From NCBI GenBank assembly GCA_015680685.1, contig MNCI01004650.1, positions 226,033-290,032 of the forward strand: a stretch of DNA of 64,000 bases, given 5' to 3'. Source of the DNA: Gnetum montanum (lineage: Eukaryota; Streptophyta; Gnetopsida; Gnetales; Gnetaceae). Below are positions 1 through 11,205 of this stretch, piece after piece (the first letter of the stretch is position 1; the number at the start of each line of letters is the position of its first letter). Made by a program: the position numbers and the translations under genes. The notes under the pieces were generated by a model that saw only the letters and a list, made by a program, of their open reading frames with translations, searched no databases and was not told the DNA's origin.

Positions 1-954
1 AAGGCTTACTTGAAAGCTAGATCATGTGGAGCACCGAAAGAGTGTCCTTTCATGGATTGGTTGTCCGATGAATTTTCATTCCTCATAAGAGGTTTGGAGA
101 TAGAGTCAAATGTTTAGGGGCAATATCAAGATTGCACCCAAGAAGAAAAGAAAGGTGAAGAGCAACCAACCAATGAAGACTCATGGGCATGGGAATAAGC
201 ATTCGTATCTCAAGAGGAAGATGAAGGACCCAATGAAGAAGAACAGAAGAGCTCATCTAAAAAAGAAAATGAGAAGACTACTGAAGAAAAATTTCCAGTA
301 GATCAAGTTGAGAGCTCCACCAAGGTAGAAAATAAGAGAACAGCCTTCATCACATCAGAAATTACCTATGAGATACTTAGAGAGATGAAGATTCCTACTA
401 GAGTAACCCTCACAATTCAGTTCCCATCTCAAGAATAGTCCATGAAGGACTTGCTAATGTACAGTTTGTTGTTTTTCTTAGGAATGAGGTTTTTCTACCA
501 GCAAACCTTATGTTTGATGGGAATTTTCCTCCAAAAAGATTTCTATTCAACTGTAAAAATTCAATGAAAGTTTCAGTATGTTTCATTTTTAAAATGGGGC
601 TGCAAAAATTTCCTTAAGCTTTTAGGGGGTAGAAATATTGCCACATTTGGCCATTTCATCGAATAGCAAAAGTAAATATTGGAAAAAGACAATGGTAGAG
701 AACATGATTAAAATATGAATGATATTAATTCTACTACACTTCCATCATTTTTATATAGAAGAAAAAGCAAATATTCAAATAAAAAATATGATGGTTGTCT
801 TATTGATATGCAAAATCCTGAAGGTTCCATTTGGATTGATGTGGATGAACCTATAGTAAAAAAAATAAAAAAAAGGACAAAACAAGAGGAAAGCAAAATC
901 CAGTGTCATTTCTCTATGAAAGCTTCCCAGAACATTGATTTCTTGGCAGATTAG
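1..954 (+). pseudogene. Unrecognised broken coding relic
   Basis: A coding-like reading frame runs from the first base to about 437. Only a few TAG/TAA codons interrupt it, and it is rich in Glu and Lys between about 120 and 330. Reading then looks protein-like in another frame, open from 435 to about 616, with pieces such as NEVFLPANLMFDGNFPP. It returns to the first frame at 715-954 (MNDINSTTLPSFLYRRK onward). The alternation suggests one old gene with two frameshifts. I do not recognise the family. It lies just upstream of two other broken gene fragments in the same orientation, so it may be a third piece of the same captured or decayed DNA. It starts outside the window. Confidence 0.35.
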
Positions 955-1051
955 ATTTTGTGAGTCATAGAAAATAGGAATATGAGAACAAAGGGATAAG
1001 TTCTCTCAAAGAAACCAGAAGTGTTAAAGCAAGATAGAAAGAAAGAAGGAG

Positions 1052-1728
1052 AACCCGTTTGTGTTCGAGAAAGAGGACCATTTACAACGCTTCTAGTCGG
1101 AAGTTGGCAGCATCACTGTAGTGCCAATTTTTTAGGAAAGCTCCAACATTATACCACAATTGGGCAAGGTGGAGGCTAGCTGCATTCATATGCAATCCCA
1201 AACGCTTCTTATTCCGTAGACCATGGATGCTCACTTGTACCTTTATGTTCAATAAGGGATAGCAAGGATTGAATTTGATTATAGGAATAAGCTTTTGGAA
1301 AACATTTAGGGAGGTGCACATGTATTTTGGAAGACATAAATGGATGAAAGCAGTGGGGAGAGCCAAGATTCGATATGACCAGGGAGCTCGTCAAACCACC
1401 ATCTCCACCAATGTCACATTAAATCTGGAAGCCCTTCAATATGCACCAAAAGAAGCCTGAAGTCTCCAATGACAATGACCAATACATCTACGACGATCAA
1501 CACGACTTTAAACCCCTGGAAATCCTTGATCTTGGGGTTTCCATCATCGACATTTCTCAGGGAGACATGATGGTGCCTCACTGGAACATCCATGCCACCA
1601 AGGTGTCGATCGTGCTCAGAGGTAGTGAAACGTTGTAGTTGGCCATCGAAAATCCCTCTTATCCTACTTCCTAAACATGGTCTGAACAAGAGGAAGAAGA
1701 ATGGGAATGCCAAGAACATAGTGGTAGG
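1052..1728 (+). pseudogene. Vicilin-like 7S seed storage globulin pseudogene (two cupin domains)
   Basis: The first cupin starts at 1052 with NPFVFEKEDHLQRF. It continues through a stretch equivalent to the vicilin strand around the His-Trp-Asp-Ala region (here TMDAHLYLYVQ) and has five in-frame stops. The second cupin lies in another frame from 1381. It includes KPFNMHQKKPEVSN, LEILDLGVSIIDIS and GDMMVPHWNIHATK, the typical vicilin 'G-MM-P-HWN-AT' signature, followed by an acidic EEEEWECQE linker at about 1695. Vicilins are secreted, vacuolar seed nutrient-reserve proteins of about 450-600 residues; here only about 220 codons survive. It cannot make a protein. The BRO1-like fragment follows almost directly. 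Family assignment rests on recognition by eye. Confidence 0.75.
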
Positions 1729-1744
1729 GCCTTGTTTTGTAGTG

Positions 1745-2075
1745 GTGATAGACCTGTATCAGTAGCTGAGGTAGTACATCGCAGTGCACTACTTGGGGCC
1801 AAAAGTGGTAGAAGTGGAGGAAAATTTGCAGGCCGTGAAGCACCTACATGGAGAGGTGGAGAAGGGAGCCTCCTCAGATTCATCAGAGGCACGACGAGAT
1901 GTGATGTAATTTTACTATTACGTGCTCTGTGTCACAAAAATGTGGTTTTTGATTTTTGCAGAGAAGGAGCATATCCACACCTTGACATTCACGTGGCATG
2001 ACACCTTCAATCCTAAAAAGCAGACCTTGCAGCAGAACATTCATCTTGGAAAGGCCACGATCAATTGAACACCAC
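1745..2075 (+). pseudogene. BRO1/ALIX-like N-terminal fragment (pseudogene)
   Basis: Reading from 1745 gives IDLYQ, a stop, LR, a stop, then YIAVHYLGPKVVEVEENLQ. This resembles the start of plant BRO1 domains (VDLYRPLRNYI-type), followed by an acidic helix. The frame runs to about 1900. A short intron-like gap follows (about 1901-1963, GT start and pyrimidine-rich AG end). The frame then resumes with KEHIHTLTFTWHDTF and KKQTLQQNIHLGKA, which resembles the BRO1 segment F-W-x-D-F followed by QQNIHLEKA. BRO1/ALIX proteins act with ESCRT-III in endosomal sorting. The fragment stops where the family would read LFNLGA. Keeping an intron argues against a retrotransposed cDNA. Family call by recognition only. 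Confidence 0.6.
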
Positions 2076-2320
2076 ACAGCAAAATTACCGAATGCAACGA
2101 TAGGACGTTGTTTTGCAGTGGTAGTTCACATATGGTTTTAGTTGAAATCAACGGTAGGAATGGGGTAGAGTGTGTGTCCATTTCTACGGGTTTTGCACAG
2201 AGGTAAGAAAGGAAAGAAACAAACCAGCAGTTGAAGAATGATCGACCAGCTGATTACTCCTGCCGTTCTTGCAACTGTTACTTATTATCCCTGCAACAAT
2301 TTACTAGTAGTGGGTTCAAA

Positions 2321-2343
2321 AATAAATAAATAAATAAATAATA
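2321..2343. repeat. (AAAT)n microsatellite
   Basis: About five AAAT units ending in AAT units. Simple sequence directly after the gene-fragment block; no function implied. Confidence 0.9.
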
Positions 2344-2639
2344 ATAAGATGCAGGGAAGTGCAAATGAAGATGATTTATTTAAATTGCAAAGCTCAGCCT
2401 TATTGACTCTAAAGACCGTATAGCTGCCTTCACCCATGTTTACACTAAGGTATATGCTAAATTATCTTCTTTTTACCACATGTTTATGAAATTACTAGGG
2501 CATCGATGGTTAATGACATTTAACAATTGGAAACTTAAAAAATGACAATTCAATGAATCTCCTATAGTATGAAGACCTTGGCTTTAATTTTTAATTGAGA
2601 CTTATGAAAGAAATATTTGTAAAATATGTAAAGACACAT

Positions 2640-3405
2640 GTCAATATTAGCATGATTTTCTCCTAACTTCCCAACTTCCTAACTTGTTGGGCAAGTAAGA
2701 TCTCCTAACTTGTTGGGCAAGTTATAACTTTGTTACTTGGGAGAGAAGTTAGCTAAGATATTTTGGAATATCTAACTACCTTTTGAACCCTATAAAAAGG
2801 CTTTATGGATTAGAAGAAAGATATATCACACTCGGGATCACAGTTGGGATCTTGGAGGAGCATTTGTAAAGAAGACATTGTGAAAGATTGCTTGTGAGAT
2901 GACTTGCTAAAGATAACATTCCAGACTCTTTGTCATAGTCCTGTGAGTTATGCTTATGATTTTTTTTATTTTCTTTAAATTTTTTAGATAGTGGTTTAGA
3001 TAGTATCATGCTCGGCAAGAAATTTTGGGATTTTTAGATTGCTCTTATTGTTCTTGTTGCATGATAGAAAATTTCTATTAAAATTTTTCCATAGAAGCGC
3101 TTATGTTTAAAAGTCTTAAGAGCATTTTAGTAGTAGATTTTATTATTGTGCAATGTATAAGAACTGTTATTGGGATTGTTGTAAGAGAGCCTCTGGTTGT
3201 AGTCAAGCCGTTGAATGATTCAATAGTCAAGAGGGTTTAGAAAATCTTTGGTAATTTGATATGACCAGAATAGCTTCTTTTATCTTTAAAGTGAATCTCC
3301 GTGGTATTTCAATTAGAAATTGTCAAGTATTTTGAAGGTTCTCTTGAATGCAATTGTTGATATCTATTATCTAGCCAAAATGGAGTCTCATACATGATAG
3401 TTTAC
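2640..3405 (+). mobile_element. Possible LTR of a Copia-like element
   Basis: A TATA box (TATAAAAAGG, 2791-2800) is followed by LTR-like leader sequence. At 3403-3425 a poly-T stretch leads into TGGTAGCATAGT, which matches the usual plant tRNA-Met primer site TGGTATCAGAGC at 9 of 12 positions. A 20-base segment ending in TTGTTGGGCAAGT is repeated at about 2677 and 2703. No second LTR or pol gene was seen, and the 5' end is not fixed. It could be an LTR remnant or an unrelated promoter. Confidence 0.3.
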
Positions 3406-4081
3406 ACAGCAATTTTTTGGTAGCATAGTAGGATTGTCTTGAAGAAATTGCTTATTTGAGCCTTGGAAGTTTGAATAATTCATAGTTATTGAATTTGGGA
3501 TAGCTTTATTGCAAAGTGTTTAGTCGTATCATTTTACCTTGTTTAAACATTTGAGGTCTTAACACAAATCTACTTTCTTTTCTGTCTATTTCCATTGAAT
3601 CTTGCTCTATTTCTAGTTTTCTTGTGGAACTATCTCTTTCTATGGGGAAAATTAGAAGTAGATTCATGGAGTTGTGCTCAAATGTTTTTGCAAAATTTTA
3701 TTTTTTATAAGTAGGTATTATAAGGACCACATATACTAGGCAATTGAGCAAAATAAGAACTCTCAACAACTCATAGTACTTTGCAAAGCTGGTTGAATCT
3801 CTTTAAGATAAGTCATTTGTGGTTTTACAGACAACCCAATCGTTTCATTTTTCATAACCGCACACTGCAACAACACACACACACATACTCACATTAACTA
3901 CCGAGTCTATTTGGAGGTATCTGGGCCTTGGTGTTGCTAGAGAAGAGTAAGCACCTAAATCCTGTTCAAGGACACTCGTTGGTGGTCGCATCCCAAATGG
4001 TTGCTAACACATATTTTTGCACTGTGTCAACGAGGCCGCGTATATGCAGCTATGTATACATAGGGGGCTGCTTATACGGGG
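3406..4081. other. Gene-free stretch left of element A
   Basis: No coding signal. A short (CA)n run lies near 3868-3880. The last 60 bases (AACGAGGCCGCGTATATG and following) resemble 3' and LTR sequence of the Athila-like B elements. This fits the idea that element A was inserted into B1, whose 3' end would continue leftwards from here. B1's 3' LTR was not found. Confidence 0.4.
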
Positions 4082-4086
4082 CCTAG

Positions 4087-5803
4087 TGTAGTGACCAAAA
4101 ACATCGATGGATGGAAAACATTAAGGGGTCATTAGTTGTGACAGTCTTAACCTCGGATCTATGCGAGGGCCGTGCTGGATAAAATGGAAACGGGGTGTCC
4201 TAAATGGTCTGGTCGATTAGATAGGGACTTAGTCGATGTTAATATAAACTTTTGCAAATGGATAATTTGAAAATGAGACTTCTAGCTTAAAAGAATGTAA
4301 AATGCAAAAGGAATAGAAAATGATGCAAAATGAACAGAAAACGATGTAAAATGTGATGACAAGTAGGAAAGCAAAGTAAAATGCGATTAGAAAAAAAATG
4401 AACAAAATGTAGTTAGAAAATGCACCACTTTAAGATTATGACTTTACTTTGTCAAGGTGGATATAATTGATTGCATGGTGCTGGGGGGCACAGAGATCCC
4501 AAAAGTAACCAAGATGTTTAGAGCAAGACAACTATATGCTTGAACGTGGACTCGGAAGTCAACAATGCAAAATGCTATGAGGATAGTAGGAAAGAGCAGA
4601 ACAGAATGCCAAACGAGAATGCTAACTATTTGTAGTATCAAACAAGATGTTTACAATACTCAGGGATACAATGCTAACTTTTTGCTTGCTAGCCAACCAA
4701 TTTCCAATCCATCCCTCCTCCTTTGAGCATTGCTCATTGGGGTATTTATAGGACCAAGGGTACGCGAAGGATGTAGTTTGGACACCACTTGTCCTAAGCC
4801 TATGTTGACATGTCTATGCTACATGAACATGCATGACCATTGGATGACCTTGTCATGCTATAATTATGAGCCTGCCATACTGTAATTGTGCTGTCAAAGC
4901 TTGGAGATGTGTGCCAATGGTGTAATTAGGTAAAGTGCATTGATGTAGCACAACTGCTTGCTACACTTTTCAATGCTTTGTAGCATAGCATTTTTGGCGT
5001 AGCGTAGGATCTTGCTATGCTGTGCTCTGTTACGTAGAATAGCGTAGCATAGCCACTAGTTTGAAGAAAAAACTTGCGTTGCAGCCTGCTGCATGTGCAA
5101 ACTTTGCCTTTTGAAGTGCTTTGACTACTTTTGGCATATTTGCTATGCTGTGCTATGCTATGTAGTGTAGCATAGCGTAGCAGCTGACCTCAATCTCGAA
5201 AATGTGCAAACTTTTCCTTTTGCATTACAAAACTTGCAAACTTGCTAATCCTACCCTTTGAGATGCCTCTCGTTATTCCCGCAAAGTTGCTACACCGTGC
5301 TATGATACATAGCGTAGCAACCGACATGGCCTGCTTTTTTTGCTAAGTTTGCCACTTTCTAGTAAAGGAGCCATTGCTAAAGGACTTGGAGTCAAGCGAA
5401 GTAACTATTTTTGAAGCCCAAAGCTATTAACTGAGTGCATTTGAAATCACTAAGTACGTCGAGCCTTCTTATCTTGCTCTTGCTACACTGCGTGGTGTAG
5501 TGTAGCATAGCATCTTGTCTTGCAATACTTTATAATTGATTGCTTAAACGACTATCTTCTGAAGCTTGCTACGCTACACAGCATAGTGGNGGCAAGTTTT
5601 CTAGTTGAAGAGTCCACTATGCTGTGTAGCGTAGCAAGCTTCAGAAGATAGTCGTTTAAGCAATCAATTATAAAGTATTGCAAGACAAGANATTATACAA
5701 CCAAAAACCCAGAGTGTCCATCTCCTAATGAACTACCATGACACTGCCTAAAGTTACGAAGGCCCGATGAAGCAAGGATGCCTTGAAAATTTAGGGTGTT
5801 TCA
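4087..5803 (-). repeat. 3' LTR of element A
   Basis: 1717 bases, colinear with 21301-23055. The minus-strand TATA box TATAAATA is at 4743-4750. Long stretches are built of GCTATGCTA/TAGCGTAGC words. On the minus strand a purine tract (AAAGAGGGGCTAA, + strand 5804-5816) lies directly before the LTR, as expected for plus-strand priming. A fold-back duplication with single N bases at 5513-5691 is probably an assembly error. Confidence 0.9.
5513..5690. repeat. 77-base perfect inverted repeat bounded by N bases
   Basis: Bases 5513-5589 are the exact reverse complement of 5614-5690. Single N bases stand at 5590 and 5691. The 24-base loop is itself the reverse complement of sequence found next to this point in the other LTR (22821-22845 region). 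The other LTR has no such fold-back. The most likely explanation is a misjoined, inverted contig end rather than biology. Confidence 0.85.
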
Positions 5804-5956
5804 TTAGCCCCTCTTTGTCGACGTTTGGAAGATGAGCTCAAGAGGCGTCAAATAAGAATACGAAACACCACAGAAGATAAAATGCTAACGTTATTATTCG
5901 GTGATCGTCAAGATGTCACTTAGCTATCCTTCAGAGTGTTGCATTGGTTTTTTGTA

Positions 5957-5972
5957 GGGGGGGGGGGGGGGG
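5957..5972. repeat. G16 homopolymer
   Basis: Sixteen consecutive G on the + strand, then AAGGGGGAAGGG. On the element's sense strand it is a C-rich pyrimidine tract. Such runs can form G-quadruplexes and are hard to sequence, so the exact length is uncertain. Confidence 0.85.
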
Positions 5973-6911
5973 AAGGGGGAAGGGACTAAGTAGGGAGGAA
6001 GAAGGTTCAAGAAAAGGGTAAAGATGATACTTAGTAGAGTTCCTCTTCGGAGTGCTCGTGAGGGAGTTGTTCGTGTGGTCATCTTTACTTTCGCTGACAT
6101 TTGACCTCTCGTTGAAACGTTTGGAGAGGATGATTGTGAAACAAGTTACATGCCATTTTTCAGGTAGGTTTTTTTTATGCATGTAAGCTCTTGCTCTCTT
6201 ACACTTTTTCCTTTTGTTTTTTTTCTGTTTACATTTGTGAAGAACCTTGTTGTAGGATAGGTGTTTCTTTCCTAGGATGATTTGTGTTACATTCGTATGG
6301 AGCTTTAACCTACCTACAGATGCTTCTCATGAGGTGGAGTTGTGTTACGCACATCACAGACTTTCTTGTTGAGCAAATAGGAGGGCTTAACAGGCTTTTG
6401 GAAAATGTTTGTAAAAGAGTTAAGTGAGTAGAAATTTCAGGTGCAAGAAGTAAGGTAAAGGGAAGGAGCTTGTAAGGTAGGATAGGATGTGCACTCTAAA
6501 GTAGCCAACATAATCAAGACAATCACTTCACAATGGTGTAGCATTTGCTATTGTGGCGAGACATACCTTTAGTTGATGCCTCTCTGGAACACACCCTACA
6601 AACACAATAGAGAGCAAACTAGAAGAAATAGCCATGATGCAAAACGAGGGCAAAGGTCTTGCTTGCTATGGACATTGTTGAAGCTCTTGGACATCTTTGT
6701 TGATGTACAATGTTCAAAGTAGGAAGGCTAACACTAGCTTTGGTAGCATCAACATAGAGGAGCGAGTCTCAAAGGAGTGGGGAGTTACCGTGAATGCAGA
6801 TGATAAAGGATCCCTGCCTAAGGAATGCATTCTCAATTTAGCTATGATATCAGCTACCACATAGCTAAATGTTATTTGCGCTTAGACGCTGGCAGGGAGC
6901 TAGAGGATAAC

Positions 6912-6936
6912 AATATTGTGGCTGGGCCACAATATT
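6912..6936. repeat. Perfect 10-bp hairpin
   Basis: AATATTGTGG, a 5-base loop CTGGG, then the exact complement CCACAATATT. It sits in element A's 3' UTR about 280 bases from the minisatellite. It has no poly-U tail of a bacterial terminator and its role is unknown. Confidence 0.8.
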
Positions 6937-7214
6937 ACTGGACCTCCAGTAGTAGGAACTAACCAAAGAACTGCCATCAGGGCAATGGGCCGTGGTGATG
7001 GTAGGTCTAGGGGATCAGTCAGATGTCACACGACATCTCCGGGTGATCAGCAAAATGCTAGGAGCAATGACATTGCATATGTTCCAAATTGTATTCTCAT
7101 CATACTATGAACTACACTCTAAAAATGCAACATCCCACCCCATGTCAGCACCGTGCATGCTCATTTTATATGTACTCGGTGTAGATGCATGCTGGGGACA
7201 TGCCATGAACCCAG

Positions 7215-7600
7215 TTTAAGGTCCTGGTAGACCATGTGCTTCTTTAGGGTTCTAGCAGACCATTGTGATGGTTTAAGGTCCTAGCAGACCGTACATGCTA
7301 GTTTATAGTCATAGCAGACTAGTTGTACTAGTTTATAGTCATAGCGGACTAGCCATGCTAGTTTATAGTCATAGCGAACTAGCTGTGCCAATTTTACATC
7401 GTAGCGGATGAGTTATGCCAGTTTATAGTCATAGCAAACTAGCTATGCCAATTTTATGTCATAGCAGACAAGTTGTGCCAGTTTATAGTCATAGCAAACT
7501 TGCTGTGCCAATTTTACATCGTAGTAAATGAGCTGTGCCAGTTTTACGTCATAGTGGATGATGCTTATTTTTGCCAGTTTTATGTCGTAGAAAATGATGC
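7215..7600. repeat. Minisatellite array 1 (about 30-bp unit)
   Basis: About 12-13 diverged units of 30 bases with the core AGTTTATAGTCATAGCGGAC. Each core carries a short inverted repeat, GTC-six bases-GAC. It lies between the end of integrase and the 3' LTR. Tat-lineage elements are known to carry tandem repeats in this region. The core is shared with the two other arrays in the same element. Confidence 0.9.
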
Positions 7601-7649
7601 TTACTATGTTCCTGCTTCAGATATAGGATGGCTTGAGATATGAATGATT

Positions 7650-8660
7650 CACTAGATTTGCGAACTCATTGCCATCCATGTCCACCAGCTTGAAGGCTCC
7701 ATTTCCAAAGGCTTTAGTGATCATGTATGGGCCTTCCTAGTTAACTAAGAGGATAGCCTTAAGGACAAGGTCTCCCTTCTGTATTTTTCATTGATGTGGG
7801 TTTGCATGATATTTTTAATATTGCTTACTCTGGTAGTGCTCTATGTGGCTCAGCGTTTGTGCGTGCTCCTCCTCTCTTGAGTCAAGGTCGATAATTCTCA
7901 ATTTGTTGTTCTAGGCTTCACTCACAACATTAGATAGGATCATCTGAAGTGATGGTACCTGCAACTCAAGAGGCAACACAGCTTCAAATACATAAACAAG
8001 ACTGTAAGGGATCTTACTCATCGCGATCCTGCATGTCGTTTTGTAGGCCCATAGAACATAGAGGATTTGCTCATGCCATCACCTCTTGCTGTTGTTAAGC
8101 ATCCTTTTTAGCAAGTTGATGATGGATTTATTTGTAGCCTCTGCCTACCCATTCACTTGTGGGTAATATATGGAGGAAAATGATTACCTAATGCCTAGAT
8201 TACTACAGAAGGTTTAGGTTTTTGTAGTACTGAATTGTGGTCCATTGTCAGTTACAATAGTCATTAGGAGCCCAAACCTTGTCACGATGTTATCCAAGAT
8301 GAAGTGGCAAACTTGCTGAGATGTCATCTTCCTCAAGGGGATAGCTTTCACCCACTTAGTAAAATACTTAGTGGCAGTGATGATGAAGCTATGCCCTAAA
8401 GAGGACTTAGGCATGATAGGTCCTATGAGGTCTAGTCCCCATTGCTAGAAAGGCCACGTGATTTACGTTGGGTGTAGCTCTGTAGGTGAAACGTGTATGA
8501 GATTTGCGTGTCTCTAGCATGTGTCACACATTTTGACTTTCGACAGGCAATCATGATCCATATGGGGCCAATAGTACCCTAGGCATATGATTTTCATAGC
8601 CATAGCCTTAGGTGCTACGTGTCCACCACACAATCTCTCATGTACTTCATTAACCACCTT
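7650..8660 (-). pseudogene. Integrase domain of element A (broken)
   Basis: Integrase would insert the cDNA into the genome. Reading down the minus strand, a zinc-binding region comes first (HVAPKAM to KVKMCDTC, about 8640-8515). The catalytic core follows, with WGLDLIGPI near 8440 (first Asp) and TDNGPQFS near 8240 (second Asp). The YHPQVNG-like region has decayed to YYPQVNG near 8150. A C-terminal part with KGDLVLKAI and EGPYMITKAF ends near 7690. Several TAG codons interrupt the frame, so it is inactive. It follows the archaeal-type RNase H directly, the normal Tat order, and ends just before minisatellite array 1. Confidence 0.85.
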
Positions 8661-8954
8661 ATGTGCCTACTCCTCATCCATGGATGCCAGCGATATCCCA
8701 TCATAGGAGTGTTTGCACAGGGAATTGTCTCCCATGAGCATATATTTTTGGGCATTCTTATGAATTACATCTTTTTAGGTAGATGTTAATCTACTTGGAG
8801 GTTTTCCATGTTGCAGGTAGGCTTTAATGTTGGCGTACCACTCCTGGGTATCCACAGCACTGATAGAGGCCACATGTTCTGCCTGAGTGAGAGGCTCAGT
8901 ACATTCAATAATCAAGGTCATCAAACTTGCAAACAAGTGTGGTGGAATATTTAG

Positions 8955-9335
8955 TGCAAGGGTGGCTAAGGCATCTGCTACAGTGTTTTTGTTGCGTAGC
9001 ACATGTTGCACATATGTAGTTGCAAACTGCTTGAACAAGCTTTTTGCTAGATCGCAATAGGATTGCAAGTGTGTAGCTTTGCAGGCATAAACCTCAATGA
9101 TTTGACTCACAACTAGTTGTGAATCTCCATGAATTGTCAAGTTTTGTATGTGTAGTGTTTGGGTAGTTGAGAGGCCTCTAAGTAGCCCCTCATACTCTAC
9201 CACATTGTTCGTGCAGGGGAATGCAAAATGGTACACGAAAGGATGCATTTCCCTAGAGGGAAACGTAATGACAGTAGTTGCACTACCTCCCCGCATGGTC
9301 AAGGAGTCATCAAAGTGTAAAGTAGCTTCTAGGTG
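8955..9335 (-). pseudogene. Second, archaeal-type RNase H domain of element A
   Basis: Reads TTVITFPSREMHPFVYHF, then NNVVEYEGLLRGL, HGDSQLVVSQI, and finally RNKNTVADALATLA. This is the NN-AEYEAL-GL / GDSQLVVNQ / N-ADALA pattern of the extra RNase H of Tat-lineage elements. The segment 9302 to 8775 is open for 175 codons, the longest surviving frame of the element. The usual FDGS start is eroded (FDDS). It lies between the ordinary RNase H and the integrase. The domain degrades RNA in RNA-DNA hybrids and is thought to have been acquired in addition to the original one. Confidence 0.85.
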
Positions 9336-9529
9336 CGATGGTACAGTGTTGATAGTGCTAACCTACTCATCTAGAAATTCGGGATCTATGGTTGCTTGGT
9401 CCTCGACGAGGGAGGCTGTAAGTTACATCGTTATGGCTTGAGCCTTTGTCGACGACTGGCTCACATAGTGTAAATCGAATTCTGCAGTTATTTCTTTCTA
9501 TTGGTCTATCCTGCTACTTTCATACAAGT

Positions 9530-9790
9530 TTTTAGTGATAGTTCGGAGTATGTTGCTTTTGCAAATAATGTTAATTGTACTGCTGAACAAGTAATGCCTC
9601 CACTTCTTTAACGCAAATACTAAGGCGAGGCAATTCCTCTCTACTTCGTTGTATTTTTCCTCATATGCTATTAATGCATGACTTAGATAATACACTAGTA
9701 TCTTAGATCCGTCATCTCATTTTTGACATAATAGTACTGAGATAAATGTGTCGGAGGTGGTAAGGTAGATGAAGAAAGGCTTATCCCTTT
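9530..9790 (-). pseudogene. RNase H domain of element A (broken)
   Basis: Follows RT on the minus strand: DKPFFIYLTTSDTFISVLL, then YYLSHALIAYEEKYNEVERN and CLALVFALKKWRHYLFSS. This matches the standard gypsy RNase H pattern (Y-S--L---E--Y---E---LA-V-A--K-R-Y). The first catalytic Asp region has decayed. A TAG splits the domain. It removes the RNA template during cDNA synthesis. Confidence 0.85.
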
Positions 9791-9939
9791 GTGGCAGATG
9801 TATATTTGGGAGGTGAAAAAGCTCTTTCTTCAAGTCATCAAAGGCTTGTTGACATTGAGTCATCCATTTGAAGTTAATCCCTTTCTTTAGAAGATGTTGC
9901 ATGGGGTGTAACTTGTTAGTTAACTTTTCTATAAACCTT

Positions 9940-11144
9940 CAAATGAACTATACCCTACCTTACAAACCATGCAACTCCTTAAGGTTTGTGGGGGGTGCCA
10001 AGTTGACGATGGCCTTAACTTTGTTAGGGTCCACCTCTATTCCAGCTTCCAATACTACAACCCCTAACATGCATCCAGTCTTCACCACAAACATACACTT
10101 TTTAGGATTGAGGTGAAAATCATGCATTTGACAACACTTGAGGACTACCCGTAGATCACGTGGATGATCAACGGCTTCTTTGAACTTGACCGCTATATCA
10201 TCCACGTAGTCATTTAGCATTTCTAAGATGTACTCACTAAAGATGTAGGTCATGGCTTACTGGTAGGTTGCTCTAGCATTCTTGAGCCCAAAAGGCATCA
10301 TGATGTAACAAAAGGTCCCCCATGGGGTCATGAAGGTTGTTGTTAGCTGATGTTCTGGGTTAATGCAAATTTGGTTGTAGCCAAAGAAACCATCCATGAA
10401 GGATAAAAGAGCATGACCAGCCGTAGTGTTGATGAGTTGCTCGATGCTTAGAAGTGGGAAATCGTCTTTGATCATTGCTTTGTTCAGATCCTAGAAGTCT
10501 ATACAAATTTGTATTCGTCCCATTTTCTTAGAAACCACAATGATGTTGGACATCCATTTTGAGTAATCAATTGCACGGATGAAACCAGCTTGGTATAGCT
10601 TGGTGATTTCATCCCTTACGGCTAGTGTAATCTCCGGTTTAACCTTATGGGCTTTCTACTTGAATGCCTTCATGTGCGCGTCTAGGATGATGTTGTGTTG
10701 TATCAACCTTGGATCTAAACCCAACATGTTGTTGTATGACCATGCAAAGACCTTAATGTTATCTTATATAATTTTGGCTACATATTTGTGCACCTGTGCA
10801 TCTAGGAGGGAGCTAATTTTTAACATTTTTACTTTCCCCTTGGACATCGTCATAGGCGTCTCGATGAGAGGTTCCTTAGTTACATCCTTGGCCTCTAAAT
10901 CTAAGGTTTGGACTAGATGCTTGGGCTAGTCTGGGAATGTTTCTAGGGATGCTATGGTGCCAGCTATGGTTGATTCCCAATCGATTACGTCTAGGTTCAA
11001 TTGTCTTGCGATCTTGCCATGTGGACCTGCTAAAGCTAAAGGTGCAAAGAGATCGTGATGGATTTTCATTTTTTTTCTCAACCTACCAAAATTAAATAAG
11101 AGTTTGTTTAGGAGGCACTTGTTTGTAGTAATTGTGTATAGCAT
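9940..11144 (-). pseudogene. Reverse transcriptase of element A (broken)
   Basis: An N-terminal extension runs from 11144 (MLYTITTNKCLL). The conserved RT core lies at about 10660-9940: SKWMSNIIVVSKKMGRIQIC, then AMIKDDFPLLSIEQLI, LSFMDGFFGYNQI, the palm segment MPFGLKNARATYQ, and the active-site box as YVDD near 10190-10205. LHGL near 9965 replaces the usual FLG region. Stops are few and scattered. RT copies element RNA into DNA. A pyrimidine-rich AG-ended sequence lies just before the extension, which could be a splice acceptor: Ogre/Tat elements are known to have an intron between protease and RT. Here a 4-kb spacer with an antisense gene is in that place. Confidence 0.88.
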
Positions 11145-11205
11145 AAATTTGCAAACAAGAAATGATGTGTAATTAACAAAGTATGATACAAGGATTAAAA
11201 TCCAC

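Larger units (their letters stand above)
5804..7214 (-). other. 3' UTR of element A
   Basis: Lies between integrase and 3' LTR with no coding frame. It holds the polypurine tract next to the LTR, a run of 16 G (5957-5972) and a perfect hairpin (6912-6936). The rest is unremarkable sequence. Confidence 0.6.

Noticed and set aside
110-301. Lys-rich frame with a PKKKRKV-like nuclear signal
   Set aside because: It is the out-of-frame shadow of the acidic frame of the broken relic at 1-437 and contains nothing else.
6912-6936. Rho-independent terminator
   Set aside because: Perfect hairpin but no U tract, and the context is a plant retrotransposon UTR.
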